Assembly (NCBI GenBank): GCA_051010055.1
Contig: JBPCVY010000058.1
Location: 1-22,245 of the forward strand
Reading direction: 5' to 3'
Length of the DNA: 22,245 bases
From: CAJQND01 sp051010055
GTDB taxonomy: Bacteria; Pseudomonadota; Alphaproteobacteria; Rhizobiales; CAJQND01
The notes under the pieces are model-generated. The model was not told the origin of the DNA and did no database searches. It saw only the letters and a list, made by a program, of their open reading frames with translations. Below are positions 13,742 to 21,184 of this stretch, piece after piece (position 1 is the first letter of the stretch; every line of letters begins with the position of its first letter). A program made the position numbers and the translations under genes.

Positions 13742-14920
13742 ATGGCGTCCAATGAGTTTTTCTCGTTTCCGATTGTAGAAGGCCTGGCGTCGCGCCAGGC
13801 ACATTGCGACCTGCCGGAAGGAACATTCGAGCGTGAAATGGGCAAGGAAGGGTTCTTCGGGCCCGCTTGTCATATGTATCACACTCATCCACCGACAGGA
13901 TGGACAAGCTGGCAAGGCCCGCTCAAACCGCGCGCGTTCGATCTCAACAAAACCATGGATGATGCATCATCGCCCTGGAAAGCGGGCATGGTGCTGAAAA
14001 ACGCTTCGGTGAAAATGCGTATCTGGGCATTTGACGGCAAAATGGATCATCTGGTGCGCAATGGCGACGGCGATGAGCTGTTGTTTGTCCACCGTGGCGC
14101 AGGGCACCTTTATTGCGACTATGGTCATCTGGAATTTGCAAAAGGCGACTATATCGTTTTGCCACGCTCAACGAGTTGGCGCATTGAAACCAGCGCGCCA
14201 GTGGAGATACTGCTGATTGAAAGCTCAAATGGCTCTTATAAAACACCTGACAGGGGCATGGTCGGCAAGCATGCGGTTTACGATCAGGCCATGTTTGCAA
14301 CGCCGAAAATTGATGAAGCGTTCAAGGACCAATATTCCGAATCTGAAGAATGGCAGGTGCTGATCAAGCGGGTCAACGAGATTTCAACGGTAACCTATCC
14401 GTTCAATTCGCTTGATGCGGTCGGTTGGCATGGCGACCTCTCGCCGGTTAAGCTGAATGTGAAAGATATTCGACCGCTCATGTCGCACCGGTACCATTTG
14501 CCGCCGTCAGCTCACACCACCTGGGTGGGCAACAGGTTCGTCATTTGCACGTTCGTGCCACGGCCGTTCGAGAGCGATCCGGGCGCGCTGAAAGTGCCCT
14601 TCTTCCATAATAATGATGATTATGACGAGGTCATTTTCTATCACGATGGCGACTTCTTCTCGCGCGACAATATTGGTCCCGGCATGGTCACATGGCACCC
14701 GTGCTGGTTTACCCATGGGCCGCACCCGAAGGCCCTGAACGCCATGTACGAGCAGAAAAAGCCTGCAACCGACGAATATGCGGTTATGCTGGATACCCGC
14801 GATGGCCTTGAAACGGGCGATGCGGCGGAAGCATGCGAAGTTAAGGAATATTCTGAAAGCTGGCTGGTTAGGGACGGCCCGGTTGCCGCGCCAAAAATTC
14901 CGCGCCAGGCGGCAGAGTGA
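13742..14920 (+). CDS. hmgA: Homogentisate 1,2-dioxygenase (short bacterial form)
   Basis: This 392-residue cupin-fold protein opens the aromatic ring of homogentisate with O2 and Fe(II) to give maleylacetoacetate. The iron ligands expected by family comparison are present: His289 (FFHNN), Glu296 (DYDEVIFYHDG) and His325 (WFTHGPHP). The first cupin region with DELLFVHRGAGHLYCDYG (about 111-128) is also typical. It is about 40 residues shorter than the 430-450-residue human and Pseudomonas enzymes and has one extra residue between the first two ligands, which marks a separate subfamily. AGGGGG precedes the ATG at a suitable distance. It heads an operon with the fumarylacetoacetate hydrolase gene 24 bases downstream, and maiA lies divergently, so the pathway assignment is strongly supported by context. 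Confidence 0.92.
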   Translation: MASNEFFSFPIVEGLASRQAHCDLPEGTFEREMGKEGFFGPACHMYHTHPPTGWTSWQGPLKPRAFDLNKTMDDASSPWKAGMVLKNASVKMRIWAFDGKMDHLVRNGDGDELLFVHRGAGHLYCDYGHLEFAKGDYIVLPRSTSWRIETSAPVEILLIESSNGSYKTPDRGMVGKHAVYDQAMFATPKIDEAFKDQYSESEEWQVLIKRVNEISTVTYPFNSLDAVGWHGDLSPVKLNVKDIRPLMSHRYHLPPSAHTTWVGNRFVICTFVPRPFESDPGALKVPFFHNNDDYDEVIFYHDGDFFSRDNIGPGMVTWHPCWFTHGPHPKALNAMYEQKKPATDEYAVMLDTRDGLETGDAAEACEVKEYSESWLVRDGPVAAPKIPRQAAE

Positions 14921-14944
14921 AACATTTAAATAGAAAGACAATCC

Positions 14945-15961
14945 ATGAAGCTCGCCACCTTGAAAGATGGCACGCGCGATGGCCAGCTCGTGGCCGTCAG
15001 CGATGACCTTGCCCGCTGCACTCCCGCGGGAAAACACGCCTCATCATTGCAGCAAGCGCTCGATGATTGGAAAGAAATTGAGCCCGGTTTGCGGGATTTG
15101 GCTGAACGCATTGACCTCGGCCAAATCGAAGGGGAACCGTTTGACCAGACCCAGGCCCTTTCACCATTGCCCAGGGCTTTTCAGTGGGCGGACGGCTCCG
15201 CCTACGTGAACCACGTGGAACTGGTGCGCAAAGCGCGCGGGGCGGAAATGCCGGAAAGCTTCTGGACCGATCCGCTCATGTATCAGGGCGGTTCGGACAC
15301 ATTTCTTGCTCCCCGCGAAGACATAAAAATGTGTGATGAGGCCTGGGGCATTGATTTTGAGGCGGAAGTTGCCGTAGTCACCGCTGATGTGCCCATGGGG
15401 TGCTCTGTAGAACAGGCTAAAGACGCCATCCGCCTGGTAATGCTGGTGAATGATGTCTCATTGCGCGGTCTCATTCCAGGTGAACTTGGTAAGGGTTTCG
15501 GCTTCTTCCAGGCCAAGCCCTCGTCTGCCTTTTCACCGGTTGCGTTAACGCCAGATGCCCTTGGGGATGCATGGGATGGGGGCAAAATCAGTCTGCCGCT
15601 CTTGTCCTATCTCAATGACAAGCCTTTCGGAAAGCCCAATGCTGGCATTGATATGACGTTTGATTTTCCAACGCTGATAGCCCATGCGGCGAAGACACGC
15701 CCACTTGGGGCTGGAGCGATAATCGGTTCGGGCACCATCTCCAACAAGCGCGATGGTGGGCCGGGACAACCCTTATCCCAAGGGGGTGATGGTTATTCGT
15801 GCATAGCTGAGCAGCGGATGATCGAGACAATTGAAACCGGCGAGGCTAAAACACCTTTCATGCGTTTTGGAGATACAATCCGCATCGAAATGCTGAACTC
15901 AAAGAACGAAAACATTTTTGGTACAATCGACCAGCGGGTCGTGAAATATGAAGGAGCCTGA
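14945..15961 (+). CDS. fahA: Fumarylacetoacetate hydrolase-family protein (fumarylacetoacetase)
   Basis: This 338-residue protein has the FAH catalytic domain. Metal-binding acidic residues are Glu139 and Glu141 in DFEAEVAVV and Asp170 in LVNDVSLR. The substrate-pocket region GFGFFQAKPSSAFSP and the GSGTISN loop near 261 follow. By family it hydrolyses a carbon-carbon bond; here the substrate is most likely fumarylacetoacetate, giving fumarate and acetoacetate. It is shorter than the ~420-residue mammalian enzyme but has the size common in bacterial homogentisate operons. The gene follows hmgA by 24 bases. Its ribosome binding site is weak (AGAAAGA), which suggests dependence on upstream translation. 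Its stop lies five bases before the next start. Confidence 0.9.
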   Translation: MKLATLKDGTRDGQLVAVSDDLARCTPAGKHASSLQQALDDWKEIEPGLRDLAERIDLGQIEGEPFDQTQALSPLPRAFQWADGSAYVNHVELVRKARGAEMPESFWTDPLMYQGGSDTFLAPREDIKMCDEAWGIDFEAEVAVVTADVPMGCSVEQAKDAIRLVMLVNDVSLRGLIPGELGKGFGFFQAKPSSAFSPVALTPDALGDAWDGGKISLPLLSYLNDKPFGKPNAGIDMTFDFPTLIAHAAKTRPLGAGAIIGSGTISNKRDGGPGQPLSQGGDGYSCIAEQRMIETIETGEAKTPFMRFGDTIRIEMLNSKNENIFGTIDQRVVKYEGA

Positions 15962-15965
15962 CCCA

Positions 15966-16916
15966 ATGGCAAAATCATTTGCATCAACCGGTGATATGGA
16001 AGCAAAGACCATCACCTTTGCCGAAATCGGGCCGGGCCTGCATGCCTTCACCGCAGAGGGCGATCCGAACACAGGGGTCATCATCGGCGATGACAGCTGC
16101 ATGGTTATCGATACCCAGGCAACCCCCGCCATGGCGCAGCAGGTGATCGAGAAAATCCGCTCAGTAACCGATAAGCCCGTGAAATATGTGATTTTATCTC
16201 ACTATCACGCTGTTCGGGTGCTGGGGGCTGCGGCCTATGAGGCAAGCGAGGTTATTGCCTCTGAAATCTGCCGGTCCATGGTTGCAGAGCGTGGCCAGGA
16301 AGATTGGGATTCTGAATTTGGACGTTTCCCGCGCCTTTTCCAGGCCGCTGAAAGCATTCCCGGACTCACTTGGCCAACCATGACGTTTGATGGCCACCTG
16401 ACCCTTTATCTCGGCAACCGTCGGGTTGATCTCATGCATCTGGGCCGCGCCCACACCGCCGGGGATATTGTTGCCTGGGTGCCTGATTCCCAGGTGATGT
16501 TTTCCGGCGATATTGTTGAGTACAAATCCGCCTGCTATTGCGGTGATGGCCATTTCAACGATTGGCCCGACACTCTCGACAATGTGGCCATGTTTCAGCC
16601 TGAGGCGCTGATGCCCGGGCGCGGTGATTCGCTTGTTGGCGCGGACATGGTTCTTGAGGCGGTGGATTTGACCAGCGGCTTTCTAGAAGACACTTACGGG
16701 CCGGTTGCGCGCGGAGTTGCCCGCGGGGCATCGCTCAAAGAATGCTTTGATGAGACAACCGAAGCCATGCGCAAAAAGTACGGCGACTGGGCGATATTTG
16801 ACCATTGTCAACCGTTTAATATCGCGCGGGCGTATGATGAGGCCCGCGGTATAGACACGCCCCGCATCTGGACAGCTGACCGCGACCGGGAAATGTGGGA
16901 GGCGCTGCAGGGATAA
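15966..16916 (+). CDS. MBL-fold hydrolase-like protein with altered metal-binding motif
   Basis: The protein has 316 residues from ATG 15966, which has AAGGAG at a spacing of ten bases; an upstream ATG at 15948 is less likely. The metallo-beta-lactamase fold is shown by VIIGDDSCMVIDTQ, the HxH strand, HLGRAHTAGDIVAW and MFSGDIVE. The normal HxHxDH metal motif is SHYHAVRVLG here: His79 and His81 remain, but the Asp and third His are Val and Arg. The usual PGHG is PGRG. His163 and Asp182 are present. One metal site is therefore probably lost or changed. Its reaction is unknown. Its place between fahA and the monooxygenase gene, with tight spacing on both sides, implies a role in aromatic catabolism. 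Confidence 0.8.
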   Translation: MAKSFASTGDMEAKTITFAEIGPGLHAFTAEGDPNTGVIIGDDSCMVIDTQATPAMAQQVIEKIRSVTDKPVKYVILSHYHAVRVLGAAAYEASEVIASEICRSMVAERGQEDWDSEFGRFPRLFQAAESIPGLTWPTMTFDGHLTLYLGNRRVDLMHLGRAHTAGDIVAWVPDSQVMFSGDIVEYKSACYCGDGHFNDWPDTLDNVAMFQPEALMPGRGDSLVGADMVLEAVDLTSGFLEDTYGPVARGVARGASLKECFDETTEAMRKKYGDWAIFDHCQPFNIARAYDEARGIDTPRIWTADRDREMWEALQG

Positions 16917-16936
16917 TTCAGGGTGAGGAACTGACC

Positions 16937-18547
16937 ATGGCGGCATACGAACACAAGGCAATTTATGAGTATGATTACAAGCGTTCGCCAGATCAGGATG
17001 CTTCTGAACCGGTGCGCCATCCGGTCATTGTGGTTGGTGCTGGCCCTATTGGGCTGGCAACGGCAATCGATCTTGGCCAGCGCGGAGTTCCGGTTGTGCT
17101 CCTGGACGATAATTCGCGCATTGGTGAAGGTTCCCGCGCCATCTGTTTCTCCAAACGCGCGCTTGAGGTTTGCGACAAGCTTGGCGTTGCCGAGCGTATG
17201 GTCGAAAAGGGTGTTACGTGGCAAGTGGGCAAGGTCTACCTGGAAGATGACGAGGTCTACTCCTTCGATCTTCTGCCCGAGGAAGGCCACAAGCAGCCTG
17301 CCTTTATCAACCTGCAGCAATATTACGTAGAAGCCTATCTGGTCGACAGGGCCTACGAGATCGATGAAATCGATTTGCGCTGGCTCAACAAGGTTGTTGC
17401 CGTGGAACACCTCAATGACGGTGTTCGCGTTGACGTGGAAACCCCTGACGGTATTTACCAGATGACCACCGACTGGCTGGTTGCCTGCGATGGTGCACGC
17501 TCTGAAATCCGCTCCATGATGGGGCTCGACTTCACCGGCAAGGTGTTCCAGGACAGATTCCTTATTGCTGATGTGAAGATGACGGCGCCGTTCCCGTCTG
17601 AGCGGTGGTTCTGGTTTGAGCCGCCGTTCCACAAGGGTTGGTCCGCATTGCTTCACAAGCAACCGGACGATGTCTGGCGCATTGACTTACAGCTTGGCCC
17701 GGAAGCTGATGCGGACGAGGAAACCAAGGTTGAAAACGTTGTTCCACGCCTGAAGAAAATGCTGGGCGGGGAGATCAAGTTCGATCTTGAGTGGGTCTCT
17801 CTCTACACATTCCAGTGCAAGCGCATGGAAAGGTTCATACATGGCCGGGTGGTGTTTGCCGGTGATGCGGCCCACCAGGTGTCGCCATTCGGCGCGCGCG
17901 GCGCCAACTCTGGCTTTGAGGATGCGCAAAATCTTGCCTGGAAACTTGAGGCCATTATCAAAGGGCAAACCGGCGCTGATTTGATGGAAAGCTATTGCAC
18001 CGAGCGCGAGCTGGCCGCCGACGACAATATTGGCCATTCCACCCGTGCAACGGACTTCATTTCGCCGAAAAGCAAGATTGCCCGCACCTTCCGAAACGCA
18101 ACGCTGAACCTTGCAGCACGTGCGCCGTTCGCCCGGTCCATGGTGAACTCTGGGCGTCTTTCAACCCCGTCGGCTTATGCAAATTCGCCCCTCAATATTC
18201 CCGACAATGTGGAGTTTGCCGGAGTTGCGAAGCTGGGCGCCGCCGCTGTGGACGCGCCTCTCAAAACCGGTGGGGGCGCGGACACCTGGCTGCTTGATGA
18301 GCTTGGAACCGGTTTTACGGCGATTGTGGTTGAAGATGGCGCCATTCCAAAAGAACTACCGGGAATGAGCGTGAAGGTGCTTGGCGACGATTTGCACGAT
18401 GTCGAGGGCTTGTTTGCAGAGCGCTATGACGCCCAACCAGGCAACGTCTTCTTGTTCAGGCCGGACCAGTATATGTGCGCAAGGTTCCGCCAGTTCGACC
18501 CGGGCGAGTTGAAAGTGGCCTGCCAGCACGCGATGAAATCGGCCTAG
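16937..18547 (+). CDS. FAD-dependent aromatic-ring monooxygenase (PheA/MhpA type; candidate 3-hydroxyphenylacetate 6-hydroxylase)
   Basis: The protein has 536 residues from ATG 16937, preceded by GAGGAA. It carries the three motifs of class A flavoprotein hydroxylases: the Rossmann GAGPIG (about 34-39), the DG motif in LVACDGARSEIR (185-186) and the GD motif GDAAHQVSPFGARGANSG (from 309). A C-terminal thioredoxin-like extension follows, as in phenol-hydroxylase-like members. Such enzymes hydroxylate phenolic substrates using NAD(P)H and O2. The operon context and the small protein encoded 20 bases downstream recall MhaA/MhaB of Pseudomonas putida, which convert 3-hydroxyphenylacetate to homogentisate. 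The family is certain, but the substrate is inferred from context. A hydroxylase for another phenol is possible. Confidence 0.85.
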   Translation: MAAYEHKAIYEYDYKRSPDQDASEPVRHPVIVVGAGPIGLATAIDLGQRGVPVVLLDDNSRIGEGSRAICFSKRALEVCDKLGVAERMVEKGVTWQVGKVYLEDDEVYSFDLLPEEGHKQPAFINLQQYYVEAYLVDRAYEIDEIDLRWLNKVVAVEHLNDGVRVDVETPDGIYQMTTDWLVACDGARSEIRSMMGLDFTGKVFQDRFLIADVKMTAPFPSERWFWFEPPFHKGWSALLHKQPDDVWRIDLQLGPEADADEETKVENVVPRLKKMLGGEIKFDLEWVSLYTFQCKRMERFIHGRVVFAGDAAHQVSPFGARGANSGFEDAQNLAWKLEAIIKGQTGADLMESYCTERELAADDNIGHSTRATDFISPKSKIARTFRNATLNLAARAPFARSMVNSGRLSTPSAYANSPLNIPDNVEFAGVAKLGAAAVDAPLKTGGGADTWLLDELGTGFTAIVVEDGAIPKELPGMSVKVLGDDLHDVEGLFAERYDAQPGNVFLFRPDQYMCARFRQFDPGELKVACQHAMKSA

Positions 18548-18567
18548 GGCGCTAGAGGGAGGAAATC

Positions 18568-18789
18568 ATGGAAAATCTCACCGTCACAACAAATCTTTCC
18601 GACCCGGACCGGTGCTACACAGCAATTATCGATGCTCACCGCGGCCTGAGTGAAGAAGATTCCAGCGAATTGAACGCCCGCCTGGTGCTGATTTTGGCAA
18701 ACCATATCGGCGACAAGAATGTGCTGGATGAAGCCATTGTCCTTGCCCGCACCGATCTTGCCCCGGTGACATTACCGCCAGATAGTTGA
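18568..18789 (+). CDS. Small DUF2783-like protein, candidate coupling partner of the monooxygenase
   Basis: This 73-residue soluble protein has an excellent ribosome binding site (GGGAGGA, five bases before ATG) and lies 20 bases after the monooxygenase stop. I recognise the core DRCYTAIIDAHRGL, then ELNARLVLILANHIGD and VLDEAIVLAR, as a DUF2783 pattern. It has no signal peptide or membrane segment. DUF2783 has no assigned biochemistry that I can state with certainty. Its gene position matches the small coupling protein MhaB, encoded next to the flavoprotein MhaA in 3-hydroxyphenylacetate hydroxylase systems, so a role as an accessory subunit is the best inference. It is the last gene of the hmgA operon; the next promoter region follows. 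Confidence 0.75.
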   Translation: MENLTVTTNLSDPDRCYTAIIDAHRGLSEEDSSELNARLVLILANHIGDKNVLDEAIVLARTDLAPVTLPPDS

Positions 18790-18816
18790 TCTCATAATGT
18801 AAGCTTGGCCGCATTC

Positions 18817-18845
18817 TTTCAATTATATGCATTTGCATGTAATAT
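18817..18845 (+). promoter_or_regulatory. MarR operator-like site 3 within a putative promoter
   Basis: TGCATTTGCA at 18828-18837, extended as ATGCATTTGCAT, lies between a weak -35 (TTTCAA, 18817-18822) and a good -10 (TAATAT, 18840-18845; 17-base spacing). It is 30 bases before the proposed start of the second MarR gene, fitting autorepression. The core is identical to sites 1 and 4. Confidence 0.55.
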
Positions 18846-18867
18846 CATGGGTTCACAAGGGGGGAAG

Positions 18868-19362
18868 ATGGTCCAGCGCGCCCGTTTTATCGACGGTTAT
18901 CTGCCTTATTTGCTGATTCAGGCTGCCTTTCGCATGAGTGCGGGATTTCACAAGGTGCTTAAGGGCGAAGGCGTGCGTGAAAGCGAGTGGCGTGTGCTCG
19001 CAACCCTTTCAGGCAGCGCCGGCATGCGCATGAGCGAGCTGGTGGGCCATGTGCTTATCGGCCAATCCACCCTATCGCGCACCATTGACCGCATGGTGGC
19101 GAAATCCATGGTTTTCCGCAATCCAGACCCCTCTGACGGCCGGGCGCAACTGCTTATCCTTACCCCCTCAGGCCAGGCGCTTGCGGACAGGTTGACAGAG
19201 GCCGCGCGCGCTCATGAAGACGCCGATCTTGCCCACCTTGCGCCAGATCAACGCCGCTCGCTCGTGGACATGCTGTCATCGCTGTTTCCAGCCCTTGGTT
19301 TTGCTGAAGCAGGGCGCGAAAGTGACGAAACACCGTTCAGGATGCGGGTGCGCATGAAATAA
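18868..19362 (+). CDS. MarR-family transcriptional regulator of the dihydroxypyridine operon (NicR-like position)
   Basis: The protein has 164 residues from ATG 18868, chosen because AGGGGGG lies directly upstream; frames from TTG 18805 or ATG 18847 would run through or next to the operator. The winged helix shows VRESEWRVLATL, the recognition region MSELVGHVLIGQSTLSRTI and the wing NPDPSDGRAQLLILTPSG. It resembles the first MarR of this window in its LPYxL N-terminus and its SEWRV/PEWRV motif, so the two may be paralogues. It lies just before a nicX-like gene, as regulator NicR does in Pseudomonas (though the gene order there differs), and is flanked on both sides by the same operator-like palindrome. 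Repression of itself and of the downstream operon is therefore likely. Confidence 0.87.
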   Translation: MVQRARFIDGYLPYLLIQAAFRMSAGFHKVLKGEGVRESEWRVLATLSGSAGMRMSELVGHVLIGQSTLSRTIDRMVAKSMVFRNPDPSDGRAQLLILTPSGQALADRLTEAARAHEDADLAHLAPDQRRSLVDMLSSLFPALGFAEAGRESDETPFRMRVRMK

Positions 19363-19377
19363 TATGCAAATGCATAT
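19362..19377. promoter_or_regulatory. MarR operator-like site 4 upstream of the nicX-like gene
   Basis: ATATGCAAATGCATAT is palindromic except for its two central bases, the most symmetric copy in the window. It overlaps the stop codon of the second MarR gene and ends 17 bases before the proposed GTG start of the next gene, so it could control that operon separately. Confidence 0.6.
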
Positions 19378-19394
19378 AAATGAAGGAATGTACA

Positions 19395-20441
19395 GTGCAG
19401 GACCGAATCGAACACCGCTGGATTGAAGCCTTTCAAAAGGCATTGGCGATGAACGCGATTGCCCCGGGCGATCCGGTGGCAATTCTGTCGGAATCACAGT
19501 CCCGGCCCATCAATGTGCATTTGGCCGAACTTGCGCTCATGGGGCTTGGCACAAGGCCGTTCCATGTGGAATTGGTGACGCCACCGCAAACAGCGCCGGT
19601 TCCCGTGCGCTCCACCGGGGCCAGCCAATCCATATGCGGTCATGAAGGGGTTCTCGCAGCGCTCACATCGGTACCGGTGATTGTGGATCTCACCGTTGAA
19701 GGGCTGATGCATGCGCCCGAGCTGCCCGAGATTTTGAAATCCGGCGCGCGGGTCATCACAATTTCAAATGAACATCCCGATGCCCTTGAGCGCTTGCTGC
19801 CGACAGAAGAGCTGAAGGGGCAGGTTCTTTCCGCTGCCCGCCAATGCCGCAAGACAAAGGAAATGCGCGTCACCTCTGCTGCCGGCACCGACATGATTGT
19901 GAACATGGAAGGAGCCCAAACTGTTGGTGTTTGGGGCTATACCGACAAGCCCGGTACCCTTGCCCACTGGCCGGGCGGGGTGGTCGTCTCGTTTCCCAAA
20001 TCCGGCTCCACCAATGGAGTGCTGGTTCTTGATGCAGGCGACGTCAACCTCACCTTCAAACGCTATCTGGAGCAGCCGGTGACCCTCACCATCAAGGACG
20101 ATTTCGTCACTGATGTTTCCGGCGGCGGCACCGATGGAGAGCTGATGCGCCGATATCTGGCCTGCTGGGACGATCCGAACGCCTATGCGGTTTCCCATGT
20201 GGGGTGGGGCATGAACGAGGGTGCACGATACGAAGCTATGACTTTCTACGACCGCGAGGATTTCAACGGCACCGAAGTACGCGCCTATGCAGGCAACTTC
20301 CTGTTCTCAACCGGGGCTAACGAGTTTGCCGGAAGGTTCACGGAGGGCCATTTCGATTTGCCCGTACGCGGGTGCACCATATCCCTTGATGGCCGCGATG
20401 TAGTGAAGGACGGCGCTATTGTGTGGAGCGAATTCACATGA
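19395..20441 (+). CDS. nicX: 2,5-dihydroxypyridine 5,6-dioxygenase (NicX-like)
   Basis: The protein has 348 residues from GTG 19395, which has AAGGA seven bases upstream; the in-frame ATG at 19380 has no ribosome binding site and touches the operator. The fold is that of M29 aminopeptidase-like proteins used by NicX. From memory of NicX, the Fe(II) ligands are His265, His318 and Asp320. The matching residues here are His268 (AVSHVGWG), His319 and Asp321 (EGHFDLPVRGC). The regions HWPGG, VLDAGD and AGNFLFSTGANE also agree. The enzyme splits 2,5-dihydroxypyridine between C5 and C6 to N-formylmaleamate, a step shared by nicotinate, picolinate and 3-hydroxypyridine degradation. Its stop overlaps the next start by four bases. 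Confidence 0.87.
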   Translation: MQDRIEHRWIEAFQKALAMNAIAPGDPVAILSESQSRPINVHLAELALMGLGTRPFHVELVTPPQTAPVPVRSTGASQSICGHEGVLAALTSVPVIVDLTVEGLMHAPELPEILKSGARVITISNEHPDALERLLPTEELKGQVLSAARQCRKTKEMRVTSAAGTDMIVNMEGAQTVGVWGYTDKPGTLAHWPGGVVVSFPKSGSTNGVLVLDAGDVNLTFKRYLEQPVTLTIKDDFVTDVSGGGTDGELMRRYLACWDDPNAYAVSHVGWGMNEGARYEAMTFYDREDFNGTEVRAYAGNFLFSTGANEFAGRFTEGHFDLPVRGCTISLDGRDVVKDGAIVWSEFT

Positions 20442-21184
20442 AGCCGGTCATTTTCTTCATTCACGGCATTGGCGGGGCAGGTGAGGCATTTGCGCGCCAC
20501 GTTTCACACTTTTCCGATCGGTACACGCCCATTGGGTGGGACGTGCCGGGTTATGGCGGCAGACCCATGCCGGATGATATGAGCTTTGAATCCATCTGCC
20601 AGACGCTTATGGACGATCTTGATGCAGCGGGCGGTGGAAAAGCCATTTTGGTTGGCCATTCATTTGGCGGCATGGTTGCCCAGGTTGCTGTGCGGATGTT
20701 CCCAGAAAAGATCTCCGGGCTCGTTTTATGCGGCACAAGCACCGCATTCGGCTCGGCAGATGGCGAATTCCAGCGCAAGTTCATGGCAGCGCGGCTGGCG
20801 CCCCTTGAGGCGGGAAAAACTCTTGCTGATATAGCGCCTACGAGTATTCGCGGTCTTGCAAGCGATGACGCTGACGAGGAGGGCATTACGCTAGGCATAA
20901 AATGCATGAGCGAGGTTCCGGAGGCCACCTACCGGAAAGTCCTGGAGCTGCTCGCCGGGTTTGATGAACGGTCAAACCTCGCCAAAATCACGTGCCCAAC
21001 GTTGCTGATTTCAGGCGAGAATGATGCCGCCGCACCAGCCCAGATGATGGAACGCATGGCCGGGAAAATTCCCGGTTCGAAATATGAGATGATGGCGGGT
21101 TGCGGGCATTTCATGGCCCTTGAGCGGCCCGATAAGTTCAATGCGATTATCGACACATTTCTGGAGGAGGCGAGTAATGGCTAG
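20438..21184 (+). CDS. Alpha/beta hydrolase, candidate N-formylmaleamate deformylase
   Basis: This 248-residue protein has an ATGA overlap with the preceding stop and GGAG nine bases before the ATG. It has the oxyanion region FIHGIGG, the nucleophile elbow GHSFGG (Ser75), the acid Asp196 in SGENDAAAP and the catalytic His224 in GCGHFM. A complete triad in a single-domain hydrolase fits the group of lactonases, esterases and amidases. Right after NicX the expected step is removal of formate from N-formylmaleamate (the NicD reaction, also an alpha/beta hydrolase), so this is the best guess. The sequence alone does not separate it from enol-lactone hydrolases. It overlaps the next gene by eight bases. 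Confidence 0.8.
   Translation: MKPVIFFIHGIGGAGEAFARHVSHFSDRYTPIGWDVPGYGGRPMPDDMSFESICQTLMDDLDAAGGGKAILVGHSFGGMVAQVAVRMFPEKISGLVLCGTSTAFGSADGEFQRKFMAARLAPLEAGKTLADIAPTSIRGLASDDADEEGITLGIKCMSEVPEATYRKVLELLAGFDERSNLAKITCPTLLISGENDAAAPAQMMERMAGKIPGSKYEMMAGCGHFMALERPDKFNAIIDTFLEEASNG

Noticed and set aside
16808..17662. Reverse-strand 284-residue open frame opposite the FAD monooxygenase
   Set aside because: It lies across a strongly supported flavoprotein gene and shows no domain.
19380..19394. ATG at 19380 as the start of the nicX-like gene
   Set aside because: It has no Shine-Dalgarno sequence and lies three bases from the operator palindrome, whereas GTG 19395 has AAGGA at good spacing. It is not fully excluded.
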